DNA from: Floccularia luteovirens
Lineage: Eukaryota > Basidiomycota > Agaricomycetes > Agaricales > Squamanitaceae
DNA: 64,000 bases
Direction: 5' to 3'
NCBI GenBank assembly: GCA_009739215.1
Contig: VSJF01000002.1
Span: forward strand, 1,798,001 to 1,862,000
The translations under genes and the position numbers were made by a program. Positions 11,454 to 21,632 of this stretch are shown piece after piece. The notes below the pieces were generated by a model, which did no database searches, was not told where the DNA came from, and worked only from the letters and a program-made list of their open reading frames with translations. The first letter of the stretch is position 1. Each line of letters begins with the position of its first letter.

Positions 11454-14233
11454 ATGCCTGCAAACGAAGCCTTGAGGCAAAGGACTCAGTCGTTTGTTAA
11501 CTTTCTCAATGCTTACCGTGTCCTCCTTTATTGTGGTGTATCGTTTATCGCCGTTTCAGCTGTCATTGCCAATGCACTGAAAAACTACAGTAACTTCTAC
11601 TCAGTAGCGATATATCTCTCGAAGAGTAGTCGCAGCGTGCTGGTTAGGAACTCGTGTTTTATAAAAGTATTACTCCTCTGATGTTCTTTAGGTCTTGGCC
11701 AATTTTGGTTTTCTACTCGCACTCATGTGCGGCCACATTGTACAGAAGATTTTCTTTGGAAGTTTACGGCCAAACGAGGTAGAGGTACGTATCACCTCAA
11801 TATTACGAATGGCTGGATGGTTTGACACTGTTTGAAGCGCTTGTATGATCGATTATGGTTCTTTATCACCGAGTCGCTATTGGCTTTCACCATATTCCGC
11901 GATGACTTTGATACTCCGTTCGCCTTGATGTTTGGATTCTTATTATTTGTCAAGTCATTCCACTGGCTAGCAAGTGATCGTATTGAGTGGGTACGTGATA
12001 GTTAGATCCGAATACTTCACATGTTACTCAAAAGAATCTTCAGATGGATCAAAGACCATATCCTGGACCTTCGTTATTATTCCATGCACGTATGACAACT
12101 CTATTTTTCCTTCTGTGGTCCACAGATTTCATCATGTTTTTGTTTGCTGTGGAAAATACAATCACCAATGGAGTTGGCGGCATGGTTCTTTTCGCTAGCG
12201 AGGTGAGCTCAAGTGAATAATCGTGGATTTTATCCTCACATTTGAATCAGTACGGAATTCTAATGGCCAGTGTCATGAATACTATTTTAAAATACTTGCT
12301 ATCGGCTTATGAATTACGCCGCGCTGGTCGTAGGGGAGGAGAGAATGCACCACCTTGGGAAAATAAGAGCATGTGGGTATTCTATATTGAATTATCCACA
12401 GGTTAGGCGTCTATTTGCTTGATTATTATTCTACTCTAATTCGACCATTACAGATTTCTTAAAGTTGGCAACTTATATAGTATTTTTCACCATAATCATT
12501 GCTTTCTACGGCTTACCTCTGAACATCGTCCGGGATGTATACATTACTGCTCGCTCTTTCATATCCCGTCTTCAAGCGCTTCACAGGTATCAAACAGCCA
12601 CCAGAAATATGGATCAACGTTATCCCAACGCAACCGAAGCGGAGTTGGCCTCTATGAGTGATCGCACTTGCATTATTTGTCGAGAAGAGATGGTGTTGAC
12701 TGAAGAAAGACAAGCACCCGTAAACGACGGGCCGAATACTACCCCAAAAAAACTTCCCTGTGGTCATATCTTCCACTTCTATTGCTTGAGATCTTGGCTC
12801 GAACGTCAGCAAAGCTGTCCCACATGGTAAAGCGTGTAGTTCTGCACTCACGTTAATCACAATCTGACTATTAATTTTTTAGCCGCAGAAATGTTCTGGA
12901 AGACAATGCTTCTGAAAGGCGCCAAGCTAATGGTGCCGCTGCGGGAGCAGCAGGCCAACAGCCAAACCCATTAGGTGTCGTAGACGCCCAGAATGGCAAT
13001 GCACAAGGTGCGAATAATCTCTTGGGAAATCCGCTTGGTTTTGTTGGTAGACTCTTTGGACCACCCGTTCAAGCACAGAATCCGGCGCCTATACAGAACG
13101 GACCACCCCAGAATGCCAACATCAATCCTCAGAATCCCAGAAACGTTGCCAATTTACCTGGCCAGAATCCACCAGGAGTTTTGATTCAATATCAAGTACA
13201 TTATCAATTTCCGGGACAGCAACAACAAATCCAGCAAGTTCAACCACAACAACCCCTACAAGCGGTACCTAATTTTCCCGGTTTCCTTGGACCAGGAAGA
13301 GCGTGGCAACAGTGGCCAGTTAACGAACGACAAAATGAACGTAATGCAACTAGTAATCAAACTTCAGCAAATAATTCTCCAGTCCAGAATACGGCACTTT
13401 CTTCATCCCATGCTGAAACCTCGTCACATACAAGTTCCTCAGGAATAGACCCTACCAATGACCCAGTCGATACCATACCGAATGTGACCACACCAGCGAC
13501 TTCAAGCCCCGGAGAGGCTGCTGCTTTAGCTGCTTTACGTAGGCTGAATTCTACAAAAGCTCCCATGCATGGAGGTCCCTCAGAAGTTAACGGAACTGCG
13601 CAAGCAACTGCCAGTACGTCAGAAACAACCCGCCAAATAGACAGCCGGAGAGCTGGCAAAGCAGCAGTCTCCGAAGCTCAGCTTGATGTCCCTCGTCTGA
13701 TCCCGCTGTACGACTTTGACCTTCATAACGGCCCAGTCTCAAAAGCGTACCAACAAACGTTACGTGATCGTATCTCTGACAGTTCAGTGAGGGAAGAGCA
13801 CACGGTCGAACCGATTAATCAGAGAATTTCCCCTGAAACACCCCTTTCCCTTCTACCCCCGACTTTGACGGATGAGCAGTTAGCGGCGATGGACACCCTT
13901 ACACGAGTAGCTATCGATGAGCGCCTACGAGTACTAGAAGGAGTATCAGGAACGATTTACAGGTGTATCGATGAACTATTGAGAATACGTAGCACTCTAC
14001 CACCGACCAGATCAAACTTAGATACGACCGGCGCAGATATCTCGCAAAATCCCGCACCGCCTCGAGCATCATCCGATAGTTCCGCGTCTAATTTTACGGG
14101 AGTAAATGCAGATGGGTATCCCAGAGACCCGGTTGAAGGGAGCAGCGAACAGATGAGCATCGATAACGTTAATTCCGGAGTCACCCAAGCAGAAACAAGG
14201 GAAAATACAAAACCCATGTCAGGGAGATCCTAG
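11454..14233 (+). CDS. HRD1: Hrd1/synoviolin ERAD ubiquitin ligase
   Basis: Hrd1 is the ER-membrane RING E3 ligase and retrotranslocation channel of ER-associated degradation. The start is the ATG at 11454 (MPANEALRQRTQSFVNFLNAYR), followed by several membrane segments spread over short exons (11500-12560). A RING-H2 domain follows: CIICREEMVL, a family-typical insert, then CGHIFHFYC, and CPTCRR split by an intron after 12827 (C3H2C3 pattern complete). Exons up to the RING are short, while the last exon (about 12882-14233) is long. It encodes a Gln/Pro/Asn-rich disordered tail and a helical patch (DEQLAAMDTLTRVAIDERLR, near 13876), a pattern I associate with fungal Hrd1 tails. The first intron is 11643-11691. 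No frame break was seen. Confidence 0.95.
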
Positions 14234-14810
14234 CCCTTCACCTTATTTACACCATTGTCTTCAATCCAAATTTTCCAATCTCCACAACTTCAGAATGTCA
14301 ACCCTTCGACAGGAAATAGATCCAAATATTGTCAGGCAGAACATGTGAACTATTCAATTCTAGCCCGTTTGGTTTATTTCCAACTTCAGTGAGGTCAATT
14401 CTGTTTAAAGTCTGTTAGATTATGAGAAACCACCCGCGCTATCAAATCAATCACTGCTAAAACCGCGATTGTGAACTGTCGTGTTTAGAACTTTGAAATT
14501 CATCAACTGAGATGAGCGCTCCCATCTAATTCATGAATGTTGCACAGCAGTCTCTTCTTTCACAATGCTTCTGTCTCTCACGTCCATATCTCATTTATTG
14601 ACTGTTAAAATCCACCCAGTTTTATGGTGCTATTCATTACATTACATTCAATTGGATCAACCTTTCAGTATGTTCGTGAGAAAGCAATGATTAATGAATA
14701 CCCATTTGTGAACTTGTGCCATCACATTACTCAAGTTTATCAGAAAAAACCGACTTCTTTCCTTACATATTCTGTGACTAACCATAATATTCATTGCAAA
14801 GCATTAAAGC
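14234..14810. other. Intergenic region between Hrd1 and queuosine salvage gene
   Basis: This region of 577 bases lies between tandem plus-strand genes. It is AT-rich and presumably holds the Hrd1 terminator and the next promoter. I see no coding exon or structured RNA. Confidence 0.45.
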
Positions 14811-16339
14811 ATGGAATCGTCGTTACCTCCTATCCCTCCACCAGGCTCCATCTTAGACGCCATCAGGAATTCTTCACGTAGGTTAAGGGAGGATTCAAAC
14901 ATTTTCGTAGGTATTTCCTCTATATTGTAATCCTGAATGATCCATCCGTCGGATGGTATTTTTTTTTGTTTCTCAATGCATGATCCACCAAGCGTCGATA
15001 ATCTCGCCCGTGCCGCAGTGCGGAAACTTATGTTTATCATATCTCCCAGTACACTTTAGTAGTGCTTGTCATAACCAACAGCTAATATCCACCAGATATC
15101 ACCAAAAGCAATTGAACGGTTAATTCTTTCTCCATCCTTCAAAACGTCTTTCAAACGGGTATCTGCAAGTCATGGCTTAGCTCTTCCACTCAAATTTGCT
15201 TCACATCTTGATGAGCTGAATTTTGTCTCGATCCTCTCGCTATTGAACTTTGCCTCTGGGTACCGGATTCCATTACGCTCCCAGACCGGACGCGGCGCAT
15301 GGGATTCAATCCGAGCACTTACCTTTGGCCTTTACATCTCATCGTCATCGGATGGCGATTTTCTCTCGGCCAAAGGTATGGAGGTCGTAGAAATCACAAA
15401 AATTGCAGAATTGATGGGGCTCAACTTATACACTGAACGACCACACGAGTCACTCGTCGGAGTCAACATTGGAGAAATGGGTGGCCCCTCGTATGAGCTT
15501 GTCAAACTTATTACGTCCGTATTAAATCAGACGGGTGCCATCCTAGTGAGACAGGGCTATCCAAACCTCGGTGCTTTCGTTGCCGAGGCTTTGGAGGAGG
15601 GAAGAAAAGCCCGGTCGGATCATAAACCCGACATCGAGTTGGGGGTCGTCGTGGAACGGGTGCGCTAGTATCTACCAAGTTCTATAATATAGCTTTGTTT
15701 ACCCATTGAAATTTAGTTGATTAGGGCATTTCCTGCATTCCAAGACATGGCGACGGTGAATAATTGGCGTGAGCCTTATTTTTTGCCGGCTACTATTATT
15801 TTCTGAGTGTTTCTTTAGCGATATACTGTTTCAAAAAGGCATTATTTTTAGTGCATGCTATAACTGTCAGGTTCGGCTCGATATCACCACCACCTTTTCC
15901 AATTCCACCCACTGCACGGAGCCCTGTTTTCTCAGATAATGTTCTTCCTTCAATGCTTGTATACCTTGGCGTCATAGACTTATCGCGGTCTTCTCTGGCA
16001 TCCCTGTTTCCAGATGCTGCTCTAGAAGAGTCATTAGTTAAACTTCTACAAGTCTATTCACACTCCCAGGAGGCAGTACAACAGCCGGAAGAAGGGCCAA
16101 CTGTCACTGTGGAGCAGTCATATTTCTTACGTGCTGCAGCCATTGATGCCTGTGAGCTCATAGTTGAGCAGGCTCGTTCTCTTGACATCGGTTCCCTGTC
16201 AACCGATGAGGGTGATTTAGGTTGGTACAATCAGATTACCTTGACCGACTTGGACATGTGGCTTTGGGCTGTAGCAAAAGATAGGCCAGATTACAGGTCA
16301 TTGAAGCGGTTTGTCCTGACCAATACAGCTTTTTTCTGA
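14811..16339 (+). CDS. QNG1: Queuosine 5'-phosphate N-glycosylase (Q salvage, DUF2419)
   Basis: This is a homologue of human C9orf64/QNG1, which releases queuine from queuosine 5'-phosphate so that it can be re-inserted into tRNA by the TGT enzyme. The start is the ATG at 14811 (MESSLPPIPPPGSILDAIR). A 189-base intron (14907-15095), long for this region, precedes an exon with GLALPLKFASHLDELNF and LLNFASGYRIPL (near 15240). Later motifs are TGRGAWDSIRALTFG, ERPHESLVGVNIGEMGG, GYPNLGAFVAEAL and, across a further intron, QDMATV...YCFKKALFLVHAITVRFG. The end DRPDYRSLKRFVLTNTAFF is typical of the family. Fungi do not make queuosine and depend on salvage, so this gene implies scavenging of dietary or bacterial queuine. 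The frame is intact. Confidence 0.92.
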
Positions 16340-16746
16340 CCGGATCATAAATACTGCGAGAATAGCTGTGTATGTATGGAGGCGTTTCATGTCATTACAA
16401 ATGTACAGAACTTCCCAAAATCTTTCCAAAGGTGCTTTATAAATCACAGGGAATGATTCATCATAGTTGTAATTGTCATGGTATTGTGGATCGGTAAGTA
16501 CGACCGGGGGAGATTTGGTGTAACAACAAGTACATGGAGAGCGTCGATTCACACGGAAGACTATCCAGGTTTGGTTGCGCTCAATGGTTACAAGGGTATT
16601 ACCCTTTTGGTGTTGCGAAACCAAATCGTCTGGAGTCGGTAAAATACAGGACAGATTTATACTTACATATCGAACTCAGGCATTCCTCCAAATTACTTTA
16701 GCAACAGGCAAATTATAAACAAGGTAGGTAGGTATACACCACATCC
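16340..16746. other. Convergent intergenic region
   Basis: About 400 bases lie between QNG1 and the minus-strand orphan. A minus-strand open frame (16624-16298) runs through it and into the QNG1 3' end. It lacks family features and I do not call it. Confidence 0.4.
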
Positions 16747-17191
16747 TCAGTTCCCACTCACACCCATAATACCATTGAATGCTTCCGCATCGCTGGAAAT
16801 ACTGGAGGTGGTGTTTTTCGTGGGCTGTTTCACAACCCCCACCGCAAATTTAACATCAGCAATGCGAGTGCCTTTCACTCAAAAACCCAGCAGCCGTCGA
16901 GGCTGATGTTACCCCCGAAAATAGATCTAAATGCACTGTTAACGGCTATATCAAAGTTAATAACACAGTATTGCTGGCCATACTGGTACCAGTAACCTTA
17001 TTTGTTTCTGATTCCCAATTCTGGTATAGATAGGGTAGTAATGCGGTTTACAATTACATGCTTACCCATTGGATGATATATATCTAGGACGACTCGAGCC
17101 TTCACTTTGTTAGTAGTAGAATGTATTCAAGATATTGGAATGCATAGTTTGCTTTACCTGCGTGACTGATGTGGGTTAGCGGCAGATTCAT
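16747..17191 (-). CDS. Orphan 93-residue protein, four exons
   Basis: I do not recognise this protein. The gene is split into exons too short for a simple ORF scan: 17191-17158, 17104-17066, 16996-16913 and 16871-16747. Introns are 53, 69 and 41 bases, all GT-AG, and the phases fit exactly to give 93 residues and a TGA stop. The product starts MNLPLTHISHAVKARVVLD, continues with an aromatic stretch (YHPMGYWYQYGQQY) and the well-formed block CVINFDIAVNSAFRSIF, and ends GIMGVSGN. No signal peptide or membrane segment is seen, and there is one Cys. The four matching splice phases and the composition argue that it is real. Its fold may be a small beta-rich domain, which is a guess. It is convergent with QNG1. 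Confidence 0.65.
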
Positions 17192-18260
17192 CTTGATTAA
17201 AGGGACGATTAAGCCACATGTTGTTTCGGGCCGTCATGTGTTGAACACAAAATTTTCATGAGAACATTGTACATGTTTGAAGCTCCCAGGAAGTCAGGAA
17301 GGGTGTCTAGGTAAATACTATTTCAAGGTTAACCTCCGTTCTCATAATAAATGTAATTACAAACACACCTTGTTATGATCTTATAATCACCTCCACCCTA
17401 AAACGTGCAAAACATCCCACTGACACTACACAACAGGCGCCTGGAGAATGTGGGCAAACCGGATGTACGGAGATAAATTATAAAATAATAGACCTTCCAG
17501 TTTCATTTCAAGGCAATCTCGGGCGGTGGTACATCGGCCGTCCTTCTAAACAACAAGGCTACAGCTGCGAAAGCTGAAAACGCATCTGCAACACCTTGTT
17601 ATTATTGGCTTCTAGTTTATGCGTCCTGAGTCAGCCAAGACCGTTCGCTGGTATTTTTTCACGCACCAAATCAACCATGCGAGGTGAAGTTGGCGATAAC
17701 AGCACAACATCAACAAAAATAAAGAGGTATTCACATTGACAAAGAAGGTTACAGGTGAAATGAACTCGGACAGAACCATGTTCTATGCCGAAGAATGTTG
17801 GTGGGGGGGGGGGGGGGGGTAGCCATAGTCCTCGGAGTGGCTAGAATAGGGCAAGGTAAATATATCAAGACTGCCACACAACGCCATAAAGCTTGAGAAG
17901 TTAGGACTAGTGGCGTTCTGATTTCAGTCTCAATGAGTAATGTCGATGATAGAGAAGTATCAGAATAATCAGAGCTGAATGCTTGAGCGCTAAAGGTAGG
18001 GTTCATTAATCATTGATGATCACGTTCATAAATAATTGGTATCATCTCAATGCTACCCATTCACATCCGAGGAGTGGTGTTCACATCAAGCATAATGCCA
18101 TCTCAGTGGACTTCTGTAAGTAGCAATTTGAAGGGCAGACTGCTACTGACACGACTTGATAAATAGTAACTGTTAGAGTTTAGATTCTATAGTTAAACAT
18201 ATTACCTGGGAACCATTGCCGTACCGCTCGTAGGTGTATCACTGTAAATTATGGGTATGC
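17192..18260. other. Gene-poor stretch with G17 tract
   Basis: These 1,069 bases lie between two minus-strand genes: downstream of the NAD kinase and upstream of the orphan. The region contains a 17-base G run. A minus-strand open frame (18006-17749) passes through the G run, giving a poly-Pro stretch, and is not convincing. Nothing else was recognised. Confidence 0.4.
17803..17819. repeat. Poly-G tract of 17 bases
   Basis: Seventeen consecutive G residues (C on the other strand) lie in non-coding DNA. G tracts of this length can form quadruplexes and are also places where read lengths are unreliable. Confidence 0.95.
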
Positions 18261-21165
18261 CTAGAGATCACTATCACTGGCATTGCTGTCGCTCGAATCA
18301 TGACCCCACACTGCGAAGGCCCTTGGGCCAGCGTGCTCCAGCGACCTATTTCTCGAATGTCCCCTCTTGATATGGAGAGTGTTTGATGTTGGTGTTTTGC
18401 CAGAGTCGAGTTCCACTTCGCGATCTCTCGGTATCCTGCTCTTCCCGCTCGGCGATTTCTGAACGTGCAAGTCATCTCTAGTGCCATGTTGAGCAGAATG
18501 TAAGAGATCTGTGTCCGAAGATCCAGAAGAGTCTGGTGACAACGGAACGGAAACTGTAAATCCGACATGGCGAGGAGAGAGAGTAGGAGGATGTGGTTGG
18601 GGAACCGAGAAACGGTCGGGCGAATCGAAACCATTGTCGAAACGGGAACTCCTGGAGCGTGATCTAGATTTAGACTTTGTTCTTGTTCGGCTGTCTTTTC
18701 TGATGCCTGGCGCGTTGCGTGGTTTGCTGAGATGTTGGGATTCTTCAGCTTTTTCACTCCCGACAATGAGATCACGAGCAGACTGAGTATTTGTGTCCGA
18801 AGCAGAAGAAGTATTTTGGGATTCAGCTTCTGGAGAAGAATCGTCTATGTCAAACTTGTCGTCTTCCTCTTCGCTATGGTCTTCATCTTCATCCTCCTCC
18901 TCCTCTTGTGTTCCCTCAACAGCTGCTGGTCTGATTTCTCTCGCTGTATTAGATATAGTTTCTTTTCGGTGGTGTTTCTTGCGCTTCGGTGCGCTTTCTT
19001 CAACAACGACAAAAGATTTTTGTCTTTCTCTTTCGTTCCATTTGAGTGTTCTTGAAATGGCGTGGAACCAGTCTGTAGATTGCTTGTCGGCACAAACAGT
19101 AGGGAATGGATATCTAGATGCAGTGATTTTGATATGGTCGCCCTCTAATTGGCCGTATAAACCTGATAATTCTAAAAAAATGCATATACACTCACGTTTC
19201 AATTCAATGCGTCCTCTGCCGTCGAAAGAAGCCCAAGCAGTACTTCTAGAATTGTATGGAACACATATACGCAACTCCATACTATCTGGTAGCAGCATCG
19301 GACGGAATGAGAGTGTATGCGGACAAATCGGAGTGATAAGTATGGCGGGAATTTCGGGATGCACGAGTGAACCGCCTGCAGACAACTAGGAGGTGTACTT
19401 AGTTTAGCTTCTGTGATGATATATGAATGCCCTTACAGAATAAGCAGTTGATCCGGTAGGTGTCGACACTGTCAATCCATCTGCTTGTACTGTCGTCATG
19501 TGGTGGTCGTCACCTAGAACGAGTGAGCATGGTCACGCAGAAAGATACGAGCGCAAATACCGAAAAGTTCTAGTAAGCTGACATATGGACTAGGTCCACG
19601 GTCAACTACGAGGTCATTCAAAACTTCGAAAGTCTCAACGGGTCTTGTCGTGAAACACATGATTTCCTTGTCCTTAGCGTTGCATTTCCCATCTCCAAAA
19701 CTATATCCGCCTGACCAACCACCCTCAAGAGCTTCCCAGCCGCCTTTCTCAATATTTTTCATGATGATTTCCCCAGTTTCTCCTTTTTTAACTGCCTTAC
19801 GCCCTTTGCCCTCCTCATGCACAACAGCACGAAAAACTGTGCATGTAAAGCGCATCCGTAAATTGACTCGAATCCCATTATCTATTGCAGAATCCATGAC
19901 TGCTTGGTGATCCGAGAAGTCGAAGTTTGTCAGAAAGCCAAGTGATCCAAGAGCAAATGACAGCACAGGAGGAACGATGCGTTGAAACAACCATGACGTG
20001 AATAAAACGGTACCGTCGCCTCCGAGCTATATGGAAAGTCAGGGTAGCTTTTAATATAGAGCTAGCAGACCTACAGTGATGACAAAGTCAAATAAATGAG
20101 GTCTGTCACTGCACATTTTGCTTGTCCAGTATCTAAGTTGACCTTCGTCGTGCAGCTCATCAGGGTGACCAGATTCCGATGACACAGAGGACAAAGAGTG
20201 GCTACTCGACGTTCTTCGCCTGGGGAAAGGTACAAATAATTCTGGGTGATCCCGCTCGATTCCTTCTGCATCAAAACGCTTTGAGTGTCGCAGCTGGTTG
20301 TCAACGTAGCTAGGGATAACATGAGTGTAAATAGTCAATTTATGAGAGGGTACATACACTACAAGTCCCCGCTTCTGCCCTCGCTGGCATTTGAGCATAA
20401 GATAAAGGGCCAATTGGCGTGTGAGTTTAATTAATCTGTTATCTTTCGCCTTGGTTACAATTAAGACATTTTGTATGTTTGATTGCACTCTCGCGCGACC
20501 TAGTAGCAATGGTCAGTGGTGAAAATCCTTTGCGTGCACGACTTACCGAGTTCCTTGCTCATTTCGCGAACCCCGACAGCTGTGTCTGCTAATTGTTTTG
20601 TCAAGCTTCCTATGAATTCGTCTTCGTCGTCTTCACTATCCACGTGAGGGGGAGTGCCAGTTTTCGAATTTGGGAAACTCGAATGGGGAGTTGTATAGTC
20701 AAAACGAGTCGAACCAGTTAAACGCTGGAGAGATTTTGCAACGCCCAGAACACTATTGTCGATTGTCTGTTGACGATTTCTGAACCAGTCTGTCAAAGCA
20801 GCACCTTTATCGAGATGAGAATGAACAAAACAAGGAGAATTTGAGGGGTCCAATGGTGCAGAGTCAGACTCCTGCGATTGTCCATGTAAGTTTGTCTGAT
20901 CGTGGTCCCCGCTTTCAGACGTAGGCTGTTTGTTGCCATTAACTTTCCTAGAGTCCGCAGTCAAAGGCGATTCCAGAACAACATCAGGTCTCCATTCGTT
21001 CTTGGAGTGATCAATTTGAAGGTTAGTTGGTCTAGTGGACCTGGAAGACAGTGGGCGCCGTAGTGCATCTGCTGAGTTTGCATCAGGCGTGGTTGGTGGA
21101 GTAGCAAATGTCTCAGTGACTGGAGACGGGTTGTAGAAACTTGGAGCAGCTGGGCCATGCATCAT
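18261..21165 (-). CDS. UTR1: NAD kinase (Utr1/Yef1-like) with long acidic and RS-rich tail
   Basis: NAD kinase phosphorylates NAD(H) to NADP(H). The start is the ATG at 21165 (MMHGPAAPSFYNPSPV), followed by about 200 disordered residues. The catalytic domain begins with NVLIVTKAKDNRL (near 20470) and carries the nucleotide-binding LGGDGTVLFTSW (20028-19990, after an intron), ALGSLGFLTNFDF (near 19940), the NE-like VLNDLVVDRG (near 19610), then ADGLTVSTPTGSTAYSLSAGGS (spanning 19470-19370) and FDGRGRIELKR. After the kinase comes a tail of about 250 residues: an acidic Glu/Asp run (near 18890), an RS-like patch (KSRSRSRSRSS, near 18665) and a Ser/Asp-rich end. The tail is much longer than in yeast Utr1. 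Several short introns interrupt the gene, and no break was found. Confidence 0.93.
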
Positions 21166-21632
21166 GACGCAAATATCTCAGGTAGCGAAGAGACTTTTGC
21201 GGGGAACCACAACGAGAGTCAAATGCAGTAGACAGTCAGAGCAGAATAGCTATTTGTGATATAACAAAATAACACTGCCAACTCTTTGCGGTGGAGCTCA
21301 GTTTGCCGTATCAATCTCGTTACCTGATCATCATGATGCTTATACACCCTGGTGATATTCTATTACTGTACGTACTGGCAACCCACATCCGAGTCCACAT
21401 CGACGTGTGTTTCTCTGACCCACAAATCAATGAGAAAATCTCCGAGGATCTGCAGTAGCATGTTCCTTAGAAGATTGATATTTTAAACTGTTCATATACT
21501 ACACATTTATGTTAGAGACGGATGTGCTGCAATTGCTGTTATGTACTTACGCATGTTTAGTCACGTCGTTTTTCATTGTAATTGTTGTATCACCTCAGCT
21601 GTTTTATACTTAGGCCTTCTGCTCCGGTTTCT
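21166..21632. other. Divergent intergenic region, NAD kinase / unknown helical protein
   Basis: These 467 bases lie between divergent genes. The segment just before 21633 (21582-21632) is open and ends in a possible acceptor (cttag at 21609-21613), so an upstream exon of the next gene could lie here. Confidence 0.4.

Noticed and set aside
13357..13659. Minus-strand open frame of 100 codons inside Hrd1
   Set aside because: It lies opposite the long disordered Hrd1 exon and has no features.
16298..16624. Minus-strand open frame of 108 codons overlapping the QNG1 3' end
   Set aside because: It overlaps the coding end of QNG1, shows no domain, and its start lies in AT-rich sequence.
17749..18006. 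Minus-strand open frame containing poly-Pro
   Set aside because: The Pro run is only the reverse of the G17 tract, and the rest has no coding character.
18793..19389. Plus-strand open frame of 198 codons opposite the NAD kinase
   Set aside because: It mirrors the acidic Ser-rich tail and the last kinase exons on the minus strand. The Ser and Phe runs are the reverse reading of Glu/Asp codons.
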